DNA of 64,000 nucleotides from contig RFVA01000003.1 in NCBI GenBank assembly GCA_009922685.1, forward strand, positions 1-64,000, given 5' to 3'. Shown in pieces: positions 11,130 through 20,840 of the stretch. How positions within the stretch are numbered: the stretch's first letter is position 1; every line of letters begins with the position of its first letter. Below the pieces are notes generated by a model, which saw only the letters and a list, made by a program, of their open reading frames with translations, made no database searches and was not told the DNA's origin. The DNA comes from Gammaproteobacteria bacterium (GTDB lineage Bacteria; Pseudomonadota; Gammaproteobacteria; Methylococcales; Methylococcaceae). The position numbers were made by a program, and so were the translations under genes.

Positions 11130-12023
11130 CTATCGCGCCCTTTCGTCGGGAGGAACGGTTAATCGAGCGTTCCTGAAATCTTCGATCGCTTGAAGGATTT
11201 CAAGGGTCGTGTTCATCACAAAAGGTCCCTGTTGGATGATGGGTTCTTGGAGCGGCTTGCCGGCGATCAAGAGCACCTGACTTTGCCGTTCGGCCGTGAG
11301 GTAGACCCCTTCTGCCGTGGCGTCTTGCTCCAGTATCCCCATCTCCCGCTGGGTCAGCCGGTCTTGACCCAGCGCGATGCCGCCGCGGATGACATAAAGG
11401 GCCGCATGATGTTCGTTTTTCAAAGGGATCCACTCGGTGACTCCAGCCTCGATCTTGATATCGAGCACCAGTGGCTCGGTAAGGGGGCGCTGGATAGCGC
11501 CATCCATCCCCATGAGTGCACCCATCAAAATGGCGATGGAAGTGCCCTGAGGGCTTGTCCACCTCGGAATGTCGTTGTGCGCGACCTCGCGATAGGCCGG
11601 CGCTGAAAGCTTGTCTTTGGCCGGGAGATTAATCCAGAGTTGAAAGCCTTCAAGAAGCCCCTCTTCCTGTTCGGGCATTTCGGAGTGAATCACGCCGCGA
11701 CCTGCGGACATCCATTGCATGCCGCCCGCTTCCAGAAGCCCTTCGTGACCCGCGCTGTCATGATGGCGCATCCGGCCGGCCAACAAGTAGGTCAAGGTTT
11801 CAAAACCTCGGTGGGGATGATCTGGAAATCCCCCTTGGTAGTCCGAACGCTCTTGACTCCCAAAGGCATCAAGCATGAGAAAGGGGTCCATCCGTTGCTG
11901 AAGAGAGTGACCGATGACCCGGGTCAGCTGGACGCCCGCGCCATCGGATGTGGCTCGACCTTGGACAATCGTTTCAAGACGGCGAAATCTTTTGGTATCG
12001 AATGGCTTAGTCATCGTCGTCAC
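11130..12023 (-). CDS. Pirin family protein
   Basis: A 297-residue bicupin of the pirin family. The N-terminal cupin has the iron-binding signature FPDHPHRGFETLTYLLAG followed by HHDSAGHEG and the typical MQWMSAGRGVIHSEMP. Bacterial pirins are variously reported as quercetinases or metabolic regulators, so the function is not fixed by sequence. The ATG at 12014 is an alternative start. It is convergent with the gentisate-type bicupin, giving two cupin proteins side by side. Confidence 0.93.
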   Translation of the reverse strand: MTTMTKPFDTKRFRRLETIVQGRATSDGAGVQLTRVIGHSLQQRMDPFLMLDAFGSQERSDYQGGFPDHPHRGFETLTYLLAGRMRHHDSAGHEGLLEAGGMQWMSAGRGVIHSEMPEQEEGLLEGFQLWINLPAKDKLSAPAYREVAHNDIPRWTSPQGTSIAILMGALMGMDGAIQRPLTEPLVLDIKIEAGVTEWIPLKNEHHAALYVIRGGIALGQDRLTQREMGILEQDATAEGVYLTAERQSQVLLIAGKPLQEPIIQQGPFVMNTTLEILQAIEDFRNARLTVPPDERAR

Positions 12024-12340
12024 AGAGCGTTCTCCTTTAGGACAGTGGATACTCTAGTCTTGTTATTGGGATGAAGAAAGATATCGTCATGGGTGGCTTT
12101 GGGGAGGATGGGATGTTGAGTTCGATCTCCCCCCGTCAAGAGGTGAGCTAGATTCCATCTTTATAGATCATCACGTTGAAGATCTCCTGCAACAAAGAAG
12201 ACAGATGCACTTCTAACCAGTGACAAGGCAACGAGTCCCCTAGATCAGCTGTGGCATAATTTTGATCGCCGTTGATGTTCGGACGAGGGCTGTGTTTCGA
12301 ATGAATCGTCGCAGGCATGAAACAACAAGGAGAAATCACG
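12024..12340. other. Divergent intergenic region between the pirin gene and pepA
   Basis: About 300 nt without a convincing gene. It must hold the promoters of the minus-strand pirin gene and plus-strand pepA, but I found no -35/-10 pair I would defend. The only firm element is the AAGGAG ribosome site at 12327-12332 that fixes the pepA start. A short open frame on the minus strand has no recognisable content. Confidence 0.5.
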
Positions 12341-13828
12341 ATGGAATATAAGGCAAAGTCCGAACAGGTCGAATCACTTCAATCTGCGTGCGTCCTGGTG
12401 GGTGTTTATCAAAAGCGAAAGCTGACGCCAACCGCCTCTTTGCTGGATGATCGCTTGCAAGGCCTCCTCGAATCGCTCTTGAAGCGCGATGATATCGAAG
12501 GGAAGGTGGGTGACCTGCTGATCGTTAACCATACCGGGGATCAAGCCATTGAACGGGTGATTCTGGTTGGCCTTGGTAAGTCTGGGGAATTGACGCCTAA
12601 AGCCTATCGCTCGGCACTCAATGCCGCAGCGCGTGCTCTTAAGGCAACCCATGCGAAGCACGCTCTAAGCGCTCTCCATGAGGCAGAGGTTGAGGGGCAA
12701 ACCCTGAGTCATAACATCCGCCAGTTTATCGAGATTGTTGATTCCAGCCTCTATCGTTTTACCGAGCTGAAGACGGAGTCTCTAGCTCCGGCTCCAAAGA
12801 TCAATAAAATGGATTTCCTGGTTCATGGCGCCAAGTCGATTGCAACCGCAGAAAAGGCTATTGAGCAGGCTGAAGCAACGAGTATGGGCGTGCGCATCGC
12901 CAAGGAACTGGCCAATCTTCCGGGGAATGTGTGCACCCCAACCTACCTGGCTGATCAGGCTGAAAAAATCGGCAAGCGAAGCAAAAAGCTTAAAACCAAG
13001 ATTCTTGACGAACGGGATCTTGAAGCCCTTGGAATGGGGGCTTTTCTCTCCGTCTCCAAAGGCAGTGTCGAGCCTGCTCGAATGATTGTTATGGAATATA
13101 CCGGGACTTCGGCTAAAACCAAGCCCTATGTCTTGATCGGGAAGGGGTTGACTTTTGATGCGGGTGGGATTTCCATCAAGCCTGCCGCCAGCATGGATGA
13201 AATGAAGTACGACATGTGCGGCGGAGCGAGCGTCATAGGAGCGCTAGCCGCGGTCGCTGAGATGCAGCTACCGATCAATGTGGTCGGTCTCGTGCCCGCC
13301 TCCGAGAATCTTCCATCAGGGTCCGCTAATAAGCCTGGGGATATTGTGACGAGCATGGCGGGACTGACCATCGAGATTCTGAATACCGATGCTGAGGGGC
13401 GTTTGCTCCTCTGTGATGCGTTGACCTTCGCTAAACGCTATGAACCACAAGCGGTCATTGATGTGGCGACACTCACAGGTGCTTGTATTGTGGCTTTAGG
13501 TCGTCATCCGAGCGGTCTTTGGAGCAACAATGAAGAGCTTGCCGCCGCGATAACGGGAGCGGCTGACAAATCCCTCGATCGGGTCTGGCGGATGCCTCTT
13601 TGGGAGGAGTATCAGGATCAGCTCAAGTCGAATTTTGCTGATCTCGCTAATATTGGTGGACCTGATGGCGGCAGCGTGACGGCAGCCTGCTTTCTTTCAA
13701 AGTTTGCCAAGGACTTTCCTTGGGCGCACCTTGATATTGCTGGAACCGCATGGAAAACCGGTGCCGACAAGGGCGCCACCGGACGTCCCGTGCCGCTCCT
13801 CGTTCAGTATCTGATGGACCGCGTCTAA
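12341..13828 (+). CDS. pepA: Leucyl aminopeptidase PepA
   Basis: A di-metal cytosolic aminopeptidase of family M17, 495 residues. The C-terminal catalytic domain shows [26 protein letters not shown] and the family signature [10 protein letters not shown], which provide the metal ligands. Some PepA proteins also bind DNA. The ATG at 12341 is preceded by AAGGAG at good spacing, so the longer in-frame start at 12317 is rejected. Its stop overlaps the holC start (TAATG). The pepA-holC-valS order is standard in beta/gammaproteobacteria. Confidence 0.96.
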   Translation: MEYKAKSEQVESLQSACVLVGVYQKRKLTPTASLLDDRLQGLLESLLKRDDIEGKVGDLLIVNHTGDQAIERVILVGLGKSGELTPKAYRSALNAAARALKATHAKHALSALHEAEVEGQTLSHNIRQFIEIVDSSLYRFTELKTESLAPAPKINKMDFLVHGAKSIATAEKAIEQAEATSMGVRIAKELANLPGNVCTPTYLADQAEKIGKRSKKLKTKILDERDLEALGMGAFLSVSKGSVEPARMIVMEYTGTSAKTKPYVLIGKGLTFDAGGISIKPAASMDEMKYDMCGGASVIGALAAVAEMQLPINVVGLVPASENLPSGSANKPGDIVTSMAGLTIEILNTDAEGRLLLCDALTFAKRYEPQAVIDVATLTGACIVALGRHPSGLWSNNEELAAAITGAADKSLDRVWRMPLWEEYQDQLKSNFADLANIGGPDGGSVTAACFLSKFAKDFPWAHLDIAGTAWKTGADKGATGRPVPLLVQYLMDRV

Positions 13829-14262
13829 TGACCGATTGGGTTGATTTTTACATCCTACCGACCCAGGATCCGAAGGACCGGCGGGTCACGGCGTGTAAAC
13901 TGGTCGAGAAAGCCTATCGTCAAGGGCTGACCCTTTATATCAAGACTCAAGACGAGGAGGAATCAAGGGTCCTCGACGATCTTCTTTGGACCTTTCGGCA
14001 AGGGAGCTTCGTGCCCCATGAGATGGCTGGATCATCCAATAAGGATGTGCCTATCGTCATTGGTCATGGCGAGATGGTGGACGATGAGCGTGACGTTCTG
14101 GTCAATCTTTCGGAGATCGTTCCGGAAGGTTACGAGCGATTCCGCCGTGTTGCCGAGCTGGTGGATCAGGATGAGGCCACAAAAAAGGCTGGCCGCGAGC
14201 GTTACAAGACCTATCAGCTCCAAGGTCTTGAGATCAAGACACATGCTTTGGAGAAGGCCTGA
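13828..14262 (+). CDS. holC: DNA polymerase III chi subunit HolC
   Basis: A 144-residue chi subunit that links the clamp loader to single-strand DNA-binding protein. It begins [10 protein letters not shown] and contains the typical ACKLVEKAYRQGLTLYI and LDDLLWTFRQGSFVPHE, with a C-terminal VNLSEIVPEGYERF. The start overlaps the pepA stop by one base. The frame is open upstream into pepA, but only this start fits the family. valS follows after 72 nt. Confidence 0.93.
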   Translation: MTDWVDFYILPTQDPKDRRVTACKLVEKAYRQGLTLYIKTQDEEESRVLDDLLWTFRQGSFVPHEMAGSSNKDVPIVIGHGEMVDDERDVLVNLSEIVPEGYERFRRVAELVDQDEATKKAGRERYKTYQLQGLEIKTHALEKA

Positions 14263-14334
14263 TCGAGGATCATGAAGGCTTCTCTGCCCCTCCATTTGCC
14301 GTCCCTAAAAGGGGCGGTTTACGTTTGAAATGCC

Positions 14335-17157
14335 ATGGACAAGACTTACGAACCCAACGCGATCGAAGAACGCTGGTACCAATATTGGGAAGAGGCGGGG
14401 CACTTTGCCCCCTCCGGGGAGGGGACTCCATTCTCGATCATGATTCCTCCCCCTAATGTGACGGGCAGCCTTCACATGGGCCATGGGTTCAACAATACCA
14501 TCATGGACACCTTGATCCGGCTCCGCCGGATGCAGGGGCACAACACGCTCTGGCAGGTGGGTACCGACCACGCCGGCATCGCAACTCAAATGGTCGTTGA
14601 ACGTCAACTGGCAGGGGAGGGGATGACCCGCCATGACCTTGGCCGCGAGAAATTTCTCGACAAGGTCTGGGCGTGGAAGGGGGAGTCGGGTGGCACGATT
14701 ACCCGGCAGCTGAGAAGGCTAGGTTCCTCGGTGGATTGGTCACGGGAACGCTTCACCATGGATCAGGGCCTCTCAACAGCCGTCCAGGAGTGCTTCGTTC
14801 GTCTTCACCAAGAGGGCCTGATCTATCGCGGTAAGCGCCTCGTCAACTGGGATCCGGTGCTGCATACCGCGATCTCTGATCTTGAGGTACAAAACAGCGA
14901 GGAAAAAGGCAGTCTTTGGCATTTTCGCTATCCCTTGGTCGATGGGAGTGGCCATCTGGTGGTCGCGACAACGCGCCCGGAAACCATGCTGGGCGACACG
15001 GCGGTGGCGGTTCATCCGGACGATGAGCGCTATCGGCATTTGATTGGAAAAACCATCCGGTTGCCGTTGGTTGGTCGTGAAATTCCCATTATCGGCGATG
15101 AGTATGTTGATCCTGCCTTTGGAACCGGCTGCGTTAAGATCACACCTGCCCATGATTTCAACGACTACGAGGTGGGTAAGCGGCACCAGCTTCCCTTGAT
15201 CAATGTTCTCGATAAAGACGCCAGAATCCTGAGTCGTTTTGCTGTTTTTCATTTTGATGATCCTCAAGCCTTGATTGAAGAGGCTGCGCCCGAGGACTAT
15301 CAGGGACTGGATCGCTTCGTAGCAAGAAAAAAGGTCATCGAGGCACTGGAGGCCTTAGGTCTCGTTGAACTCATTGAGCCTCATGCCCTCAAGGTTCCTA
15401 AGGGAGACCGCTCGGGAGCCGTCATCGAACCTTGGCTAACCGATCAGTGGTATGTCGATGCGAAGACGCTCGCGAAACCGGCTATCGAGGCCGTCGAGAG
15501 TGGCCAGATTCGTTTCGTTCCCCAGCAGTATGAGAATCTCTATTTCTCCTGGATGCGGGATATCCAGGATTGGTGCATCTCAAGACAGCTCTGGTGGGGC
15601 CATCGAATCCCTGCTTGGTACGATGATCAGGGTCAGGTCTACGTGGGACGAGATGAAGCGGAGGTTAGAGCCGAACATGGCCTTGGCGCTGATGTCCACC
15701 TTCGTCAGGACGAGGATGTTCTTGATACCTGGTTCTCCTCGGCGCTCTGGACGTTCTCGACCTTAGGTTGGCCGGAAGCCACGCCAGAACTTCGAACCTT
15801 CCATTCGACCGATGTTTTGGTGACGGGCTTTGACATCATTTTCTTCTGGGTTGCACGGATGATTATGATGACGCTTCATTTCATAAAAAATCCTGATGGA
15901 ACCCCCGAGGTCCCTTTCAAAACAGTCTATGTCCATGGGCTCGTTCGCGATGGGGAAGGGCAGAAAATGTCGAAGTCGAAGGGCAACGTTCTGGATCCCC
16001 TCGACATTATTGATGGCATTTCGCTGGAGGCGTTGGTTCAGAAGCGGACCTTGGGGCTGATGCAGCCTCAAATGGCCCAGAAGATCGAAGCGAGAACCCG
16101 AAAGGAGTTTCCTGAGGGGATTGCGCCTTATGGCTGTGATGCTCTGAGGTTTACTTTTGCATCCTTAGCCTCCACCGGGCGCGATATTAAATTCGACATG
16201 GGGCGTGTCGAAGGGTATCGAAATTTCTGTAACAAACTTTGGAATGCCGCCCGGTTTGTGTTGATGAACACCGAGGGCGCTGATCTTGGGGTGCCGGGTG
16301 ATGGTGTTCTGAGTCTCCCTGATCGCTGGATCCTCTCGCGGTTGAATCACGCCATCAGCGAGACCTTAAGGGCCTTCGAGGAATTTCGCTTTGATCTTGC
16401 AGCCCGAAGCCTCTATGAATTTATCTGGAATGATTACTGCGACTGGTATCTTGAATTGGCCAAAGTCAGTCTTCAGTCTGATGACCCTCGAGCCCAGCGG
16501 GGCACCCGGCAGACGCTGATCAAGGTTCTTGAAACGGTGCTGCGTCTGACCCATCCAGTGATGCCTTACATCACCGAGGAAATCTGGCAGCGGGTGGCCC
16601 CCCTCCAAGGGATGAAGGGCCATACGATAATGCGACAGCCTTATCCGGTGGTGGATGCGTCTTTGAACGACCCTCACCATGAGAAGGTCATGGACTGGGT
16701 CATGGCGCTTCTTCTTGGGATTCGACGTATTCGTGGCGAAATGAATATCCCCCCTGGGAAACCGTTGACCGTGATTCTGGATCAAGGGTCCTCTGAGGAT
16801 CGTGATTACGTTGAATGGAGTCGTGACTACCTTATCAAGGTCGGGCGGGTTGAATCCCTTAGCTGGCTTCCCTCAGGAACTGAAGCACCGGAATCAGCCA
16901 TTGCACTGGTTGGGGAGATGAAAGTACTGATTCCGATGGCGGGGTTGATCGACAAGGATCAGGAGCTCGCTAGGCTCGATCGGGAGATGCAACGACTGGG
17001 TAAGGAATTGCCCCGTCTTGAAGGGAAGCTTTCCGATCAGTCCTTTTTGGCTAAGGCCCCAAAGGAAGTGGTCGAAAAGGAAACCCAGCGCCTACAGGAT
17101 CTCAAGCAGAGCCTCACGGAACTTGAGGCGCAGATGGCCAAGATCCGGGCCTTGTAA
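14335..17157 (+). CDS. valS: Valyl-tRNA synthetase
   Basis: A class I aminoacyl-tRNA synthetase charging tRNA-Val, 940 residues and complete. It starts [15 protein letters not shown]. The HIGH-type motif is in [14 protein letters not shown], the editing domain contains [13 protein letters not shown], the KMSKS loop is [10 protein letters not shown], and a C-terminal coiled coil ([16 protein letters not shown] onward) matches the ValS tRNA-binding arm. It is the last gene of pepA-holC-valS. Confidence 0.98.
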   Translation: MDKTYEPNAIEERWYQYWEEAGHFAPSGEGTPFSIMIPPPNVTGSLHMGHGFNNTIMDTLIRLRRMQGHNTLWQVGTDHAGIATQMVVERQLAGEGMTRHDLGREKFLDKVWAWKGESGGTITRQLRRLGSSVDWSRERFTMDQGLSTAVQECFVRLHQEGLIYRGKRLVNWDPVLHTAISDLEVQNSEEKGSLWHFRYPLVDGSGHLVVATTRPETMLGDTAVAVHPDDERYRHLIGKTIRLPLVGREIPIIGDEYVDPAFGTGCVKITPAHDFNDYEVGKRHQLPLINVLDKDARILSRFAVFHFDDPQALIEEAAPEDYQGLDRFVARKKVIEALEALGLVELIEPHALKVPKGDRSGAVIEPWLTDQWYVDAKTLAKPAIEAVESGQIRFVPQQYENLYFSWMRDIQDWCISRQLWWGHRIPAWYDDQGQVYVGRDEAEVRAEHGLGADVHLRQDEDVLDTWFSSALWTFSTLGWPEATPELRTFHSTDVLVTGFDIIFFWVARMIMMTLHFIKNPDGTPEVPFKTVYVHGLVRDGEGQKMSKSKGNVLDPLDIIDGISLEALVQKRTLGLMQPQMAQKIEARTRKEFPEGIAPYGCDALRFTFASLASTGRDIKFDMGRVEGYRNFCNKLWNAARFVLMNTEGADLGVPGDGVLSLPDRWILSRLNHAISETLRAFEEFRFDLAARSLYEFIWNDYCDWYLELAKVSLQSDDPRAQRGTRQTLIKVLETVLRLTHPVMPYITEEIWQRVAPLQGMKGHTIMRQPYPVVDASLNDPHHEKVMDWVMALLLGIRRIRGEMNIPPGKPLTVILDQGSSEDRDYVEWSRDYLIKVGRVESLSWLPSGTEAPESAIALVGEMKVLIPMAGLIDKDQELARLDREMQRLGKELPRLEGKLSDQSFLAKAPKEVVEKETQRLQDLKQSLTELEAQMAKIRAL

Positions 17158-17200
17158 TCGGAACGCGCATGTTGATTCATGATCGGTCCTCCTTACTCTG

Positions 17201-17954
17201 ATGGATTCCCTCGTGATCCTCGGTGGCAGTTTCCTCTTTGGGCTGATCATCGGCAGCTTTCTGACGGTGGTCGTCCATCGTGTGCCGATCATGATGGAGC
17301 AAGCCTTGCGGTTGGAGTTCCAGCAGGAGGGGGATCCCTCTGATGCGAAGTCGCCCTACAATCTTGCCGTCCCAGGTTCAAGATGTTCCGCCTGCGCGCG
17401 TCCGATCAAGCCCTTTACTTGAAATCCTTAGCGGTTTGATGACCGTGGTGGTGGTCTTCCATTTTGGGGTCACGGTGACTTCAGCTGCGGCCTTGATCCT
17501 GACTTACAGCCTGCTGGCGTTGGCCGCCATTGATCTTGAGCAGCAGATACTTCCAGACAGCATTACGCTGCCGGTCCTTTGGTTGGGGCTTTTGTTTAGC
17601 GTGATGGGTGGGCTGGTGGACTGTGAATCCAGTATCCTTGGGGCGGCGATCGGGTACCTGAGTCTTTGGTCGGTCTACCAATTGTTTAAGTGTCTAACGG
17701 GGAAAGAGGGCATGGGCTATGGCGATTTTAAATTGCTGGCACTCCTTGGCGCTTGGTTAGGTTGGCAGGCGGTGCCCTTAGTGATTGTTCTTTCCTCGGT
17801 GGTCGGTGCTCTCTTTGGTCTTGGTCTTGTGCTTTTCCGTCATCACGCCTCTGACCAACCCATTCCCTTTGGTCCTTTTCTCGCAGCCGCCGGTTGGATT
17901 GTTCTCCTTTTTGGTGAGGATTTGACCCGACTTTATTGGGGGCTTACCACGTGA
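17201..17954 (+). pseudogene. pilD: Prepilin peptidase PilD, disrupted by internal deletion and frameshift
   Basis: PilD cleaves and N-methylates type IV prepilins and pseudopilins in the inner membrane. The first frame encodes the start (residues 1-73) up to the first cysteine pair, SRCSACARPIKP, and then hits a stop at 17420-17422. A second frame carries the remainder: PLLEILSGL, the first aspartate region AAIDLEQQILPD, and GYGDFK with the second catalytic aspartate. The link with WENIPL, the second CxxC and RY-PL is missing. I estimate about 27 residues, roughly 80 nt and not a multiple of three; adding 80 nt restores a normal length of about 278 codons. This is either a true pseudogene or a sequence error. 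The coaE start overlaps its stop. Confidence 0.85.
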
Positions 17955-18568
17955 AGGGGACGCGAGGGCCTTTGCGCGTGGGCCTGACCGGGGGAGTGGG
18001 AAGCGGTAAATCGACCGTGGCCTCTTATTTTGAAGCGCTCGGGGTTCCGGTCATCGATGCCGATCTCGTTGCCCGTCAAGTGGTGGCGCCGGGACAGCCC
18101 GCGCTGCTTGAAATTGCAGCTTATTTTGGCGAGGAGGTCGTCAAAGAGGGTCAACTCGATCGCGCGCTCTTAAGACGGAAGGTTTTTGCTCATGACCTTC
18201 AGCGTCGGTGGCTTGAGGGTTTGCTCCATCCCTTGATCTATGCAGCCATTGAACAGCAAATCGCATCGCTATCGGCGCCTTATGTGCTGATTGTGGTGCC
18301 CCTCCTCCTTGAGGGGGGACGGCAGGATTTGGTGGATCGGGTGTTAGTGGTAGATGTTGACCCTAAAGTCCAAATTCAGCGGGTCGTGGGGCGAGATCAG
18401 CTTGAATCCTCTGAGGTAGAAAAGATGCTTAAGGCCCAAATTAATCGGGAGACCCGCCTCGCAGCGGCGGATGATGTCCTCGACAACTCAGGGTCTCCCG
18501 ATGATCTTCCTGAAAAGGTCCTGAAGTTAAACCAGTCCTATCTCAAGATGGCCGCGAGCCATATTTAA
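17951..18568 (+). CDS. coaE: Dephospho-CoA kinase
   Basis: Catalyses the last step of coenzyme A synthesis, phosphorylation of dephospho-CoA. The 205-residue protein has the P-loop GLTGGVGSGKST, the VIDADLVARQ segment and the lid/ATP region VVPLLLEGG. I chose GTG 17951 because it overlaps the pilD stop in a GTGA arrangement; a TTG at 17936 is the alternative. In related genomes pilD-coaE is followed directly by zapD-yacG. Here zapD lies 4.2 kb further on, after an inserted cassette. Confidence 0.95.
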   Translation: MKGTRGPLRVGLTGGVGSGKSTVASYFEALGVPVIDADLVARQVVAPGQPALLEIAAYFGEEVVKEGQLDRALLRRKVFAHDLQRRWLEGLLHPLIYAAIEQQIASLSAPYVLIVVPLLLEGGRQDLVDRVLVVDVDPKVQIQRVVGRDQLESSEVEKMLKAQINRETRLAAADDVLDNSGSPDDLPEKVLKLNQSYLKMAASHI

Positions 18569-18894
18569 TTCCCCTCCAAGCTTTTGGCTTTGGCCCATGG
18601 CAGGGAGCAGACCTCTTCAATATACCCAAGGTCCGTGTGGCCGTGATATCCAGCCCAAGAACTTCTGAGCCATCTTGCGGTCCTAGGATATGACGCCCTC
18701 TATGATATTTAATTTCAATGACTTAGTGATCGTGAGGCGGGGCTAGTCAGTCAAGCCCCATTCAGTTCCCCCTCTTGTGTAGGGTGAGTGAGTGATGGTG
18801 TGAGGGGTTTGAAGCTGATGCCTTAATGAATTTTTAAATGAAAACCCTAGTGTGTCTTTAGATCTGAGGCTTCCTGAAAAAGAAGGATTGAAAA
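18569..18894. other. Intergenic region before the LOV cassette, with a 6-bp GC hairpin
   Basis: About 325 nt with no credible gene. It contains an inverted repeat, GGGGCT at 18739-18744 and AGCCCC at 18754-18759 with a 9-nt loop and no T tract, so it is not a clear terminator. An AAGGA ribosome site at 18883-18887 serves the next gene. The promoter of the cassette should be here, but I cannot name one with confidence. Composition is more AT-rich than in the flanking housekeeping genes. Confidence 0.5.
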
Positions 18895-19722
18895 ATGGAT
18901 ACCGAGTCCGCAGCAGAGGTGGTCGGCAATGTTTTCATGACGTTGGCGGTTCTTTCATTTTTCATCTTGCTGGCACTCGAGAAGAAAAGACCCCATACAC
19001 GCTTTGATCCCTCGATCAGCAGGGAATCCATCCTGACTAATCTATCCGCATTTTTCTTTAACAACATTTTCCTGACCCTCCTTAGAGCGACATCGCTCTT
19101 TTTTATTGCTCAGAGGTTTGCGGGCCATGGGCTTTTACACAGCCTTGAAGAGGGGCCCGTCAAGTGGCTGATGACGTTCTTTCTTTATGATTTCGCGATC
19201 TACGTCTGGCATGTGATAAATCACCATAACGATTTTCTCTGGCGATTCCACAAGGTTCATCATAGTGATAAAGCCTTTAACTTGACGACCGGCTTTAGGT
19301 TCCATGTGCTCGACCTCTTTATCGAGATCCCCTATAAATGTCTGTTCGTTATTCTGATTGGCGTTGATGCGCACATTGTGCTGGCGATGGAGGCCATTCA
19401 GCTGGTGTTCATCCTGTTCCATCATTCGAATATTATTATCACCAACGAGGAGAAACTTTCAGGGTTCATGATTACCCCCTCCTTGCATCGGGCGCATCAT
19501 TCCTCCCTACGCGCTGAACACGATAGTAATTACGGCATTGTTTTTTCGGTGTGGGACCGACTGTTTGGGACCCTTCGAGACGTCCGTCCACAAAAGATTG
19601 GATTAGATGTGATTATGGCTGAAAACTTTCTTCAGCTCCTTTGTCTCGCTTTTTTAACGGAAGGCCATTTCAAGAAGATTCTCAAAATCATTCCAAATTT
19701 TGGCGGCAAAAAGTCTGATTGA
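18895..19722 (+). CDS. Sterol desaturase/fatty acid hydroxylase family membrane protein
   Basis: A 275-residue integral membrane protein with the histidine clusters of the di-iron fatty acid hydroxylase superfamily: HVINHH (residues 106-111), HKVHH (119-123) and HRAHH (198-202), spread among hydrophobic segments. Such enzymes hydroxylate or desaturate lipids, sterols, carotenoids or sphingoid bases; the substrate cannot be read from sequence. It is the first gene of a plus-strand cassette that continues with an SRPBCC protein and a LOV protein, interrupting the usual coaE-zapD neighbourhood. Confidence 0.88.
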   Translation: MDTESAAEVVGNVFMTLAVLSFFILLALEKKRPHTRFDPSISRESILTNLSAFFFNNIFLTLLRATSLFFIAQRFAGHGLLHSLEEGPVKWLMTFFLYDFAIYVWHVINHHNDFLWRFHKVHHSDKAFNLTTGFRFHVLDLFIEIPYKCLFVILIGVDAHIVLAMEAIQLVFILFHHSNIIITNEEKLSGFMITPSLHRAHHSSLRAEHDSNYGIVFSVWDRLFGTLRDVRPQKIGLDVIMAENFLQLLCLAFLTEGHFKKILKIIPNFGGKKSD

Positions 19723-19808
19723 GACTTTAGCCATAGCCTGATTATTCAACCAATGGTTCAGTGTTTCTTGCACTTTATGGTGCTCACCGATCAAAAGAGG
19801 TCCTTCAA

Positions 19809-20294
19809 ATGATGGATTTAAAGCTGAAGATCAATCGGTCAGATCCTGTGGTCGCCGAGTCAACGGCAATCGTTCCTTTGGAACAGGACAAGGTGTTCGA
19901 CTTTATCGCGAATCAATTCCATCAAAACTACCAGAAATGGATGCCGGATGTGGTGGAGCTTGAACCTCTCGACGGTGTTCCCGTGGCGGTGGGCAGTAAG
20001 CTTCGGCAGATACGGCTTGAAAACGATGATCGGATTACATCAATGTTTGAGATTACTGCGATCGAACCCTGCCATCAATTTTCTTTTGAGGGCCTTGATC
20101 AACCCTATCGTCAAACTTACCAAATGAATGCGGGAGAGGCTTCGACAACCCATGTCACTTTCCGCTTTGAGCTCTTGGAAGTTGAGATCTTGATGAGGCC
20201 TTTCGTTAAGCTGATTCGGGCGGCGATGGTCGAAGGTGTTGAGAGCACCGTTGAAACCTTAAATCAACTGCTCAATCAGAAAGTAAAACAATAA
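19809..20294 (+). CDS. SRPBCC-family (START/polyketide cyclase-like) protein
   Basis: A 161-residue soluble protein with the helix-grip layout of the SRPBCC superfamily: an N-terminal strand with AESTAIVPLEQDKVFDFI, a central beta-region (VGSKLRQIRLEN, ITAIEPCHQFSFEG) and a long C-terminal helix ending NQLLNQKV. These proteins bind hydrophobic ligands in a deep pocket. ATG 19809 has AAGAGG at 19795-19800; a frame open from 19761 lacks a better site. Lying between a lipid-type oxygenase and a photoreceptor, it may bind the product or substrate of the former. That role is inference. Confidence 0.75.
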   Translation: MMDLKLKINRSDPVVAESTAIVPLEQDKVFDFIANQFHQNYQKWMPDVVELEPLDGVPVAVGSKLRQIRLENDDRITSMFEITAIEPCHQFSFEGLDQPYRQTYQMNAGEASTTHVTFRFELLEVEILMRPFVKLIRAAMVEGVESTVETLNQLLNQKVKQ

Positions 20295-20322
20295 TTACCG
20301 ATTATCCTTGGAGAACTGCGAC

Positions 20323-20766
20323 ATGACTCTGTTCCTTAGAAAAGATACTGGCATCATCCCTCAAGTTCTGACAGCAATTCTTGATCATTGTGTCAATGGT
20401 GTCACCCTTGCTGATCCTGATCAGGAGGATTGCCCGATTGTCTATGCCAACAAAGCTTTTGAGAGGCTAACGGGGTATGGGCAGGACGAGATTATTGGAA
20501 AGAACTGTCGTTTTCTTCAGGGCACTGATAAAGATCAGCCGGAACTCCAAAGGTTACGGGATGGCCTTAAAAAGCATGAGGCCACTACGGTGACGCTTAG
20601 GAACTATCGCAAAGATGGCACTTTGTTCCATAACTATTTGGCTGTTACCCCCTTAAGAGACAATAAGGGTGATCTTCTTTATTACCTCGGTGTGCAATAT
20701 GACATCACCTATAAGATCGATGCTGACAGCGAGATTCGGAAGCTAACGGAACTGCTCAATGGCTAA
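20323..20766 (+). CDS. Short LOV-domain blue-light photoreceptor
   Basis: A 147-residue protein that is essentially a single LOV domain with short helical caps. The core carries GKNCRFLQG, with Cys62 as the residue expected to form the flavin adduct, followed by the conserved Q and R positions. NYRKDGTLFHNYLAV supplies the FMN-contacting asparagines, and GVQYDIT the C-terminal glutamine. It has no kinase, GGDEF or HTH output, as in the 'short LOV' proteins known from Pseudomonas putida. Output would have to be by dimer rearrangement or a partner. ATG 20323 follows TTGGAGA at 20308-20314. The next genes on the strand are msrP and msrQ. Confidence 0.9.
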   Translation: MTLFLRKDTGIIPQVLTAILDHCVNGVTLADPDQEDCPIVYANKAFERLTGYGQDEIIGKNCRFLQGTDKDQPELQRLRDGLKKHEATTVTLRNYRKDGTLFHNYLAVTPLRDNKGDLLYYLGVQYDITYKIDADSEIRKLTELLNG

Positions 20767-20778
20767 AGATTTCCTTCG

Positions 20779-20807
20779 GATCTTGGACCCGTTGGTTTGA
20801 TCTTGGA
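20779..20807 (+). promoter_or_regulatory. Direct-repeat operator candidate upstream of msrP
   Basis: The nonamer GATCTTGGA occurs at 20779-20787 and again at 20799-20807. The start-to-start spacing is 20 nt, about two helical turns, which suits a dimeric regulator. It sits 34 nt before the msrP ATG in the 74-nt gap after the LOV gene. No regulator is identified. Confidence 0.35.
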
Positions 20808-20840
20808 TCTTTAATCCCTTTCTACGTTTGTAAATGACTC

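Noticed and set aside
17343-17420. Independent start (ATG 17343) for the C-terminal half of PilD
   Set aside because: The first ~20 codons of that frame are the antiphase reading of the PilD N-terminal region, so a second real gene is unlikely.
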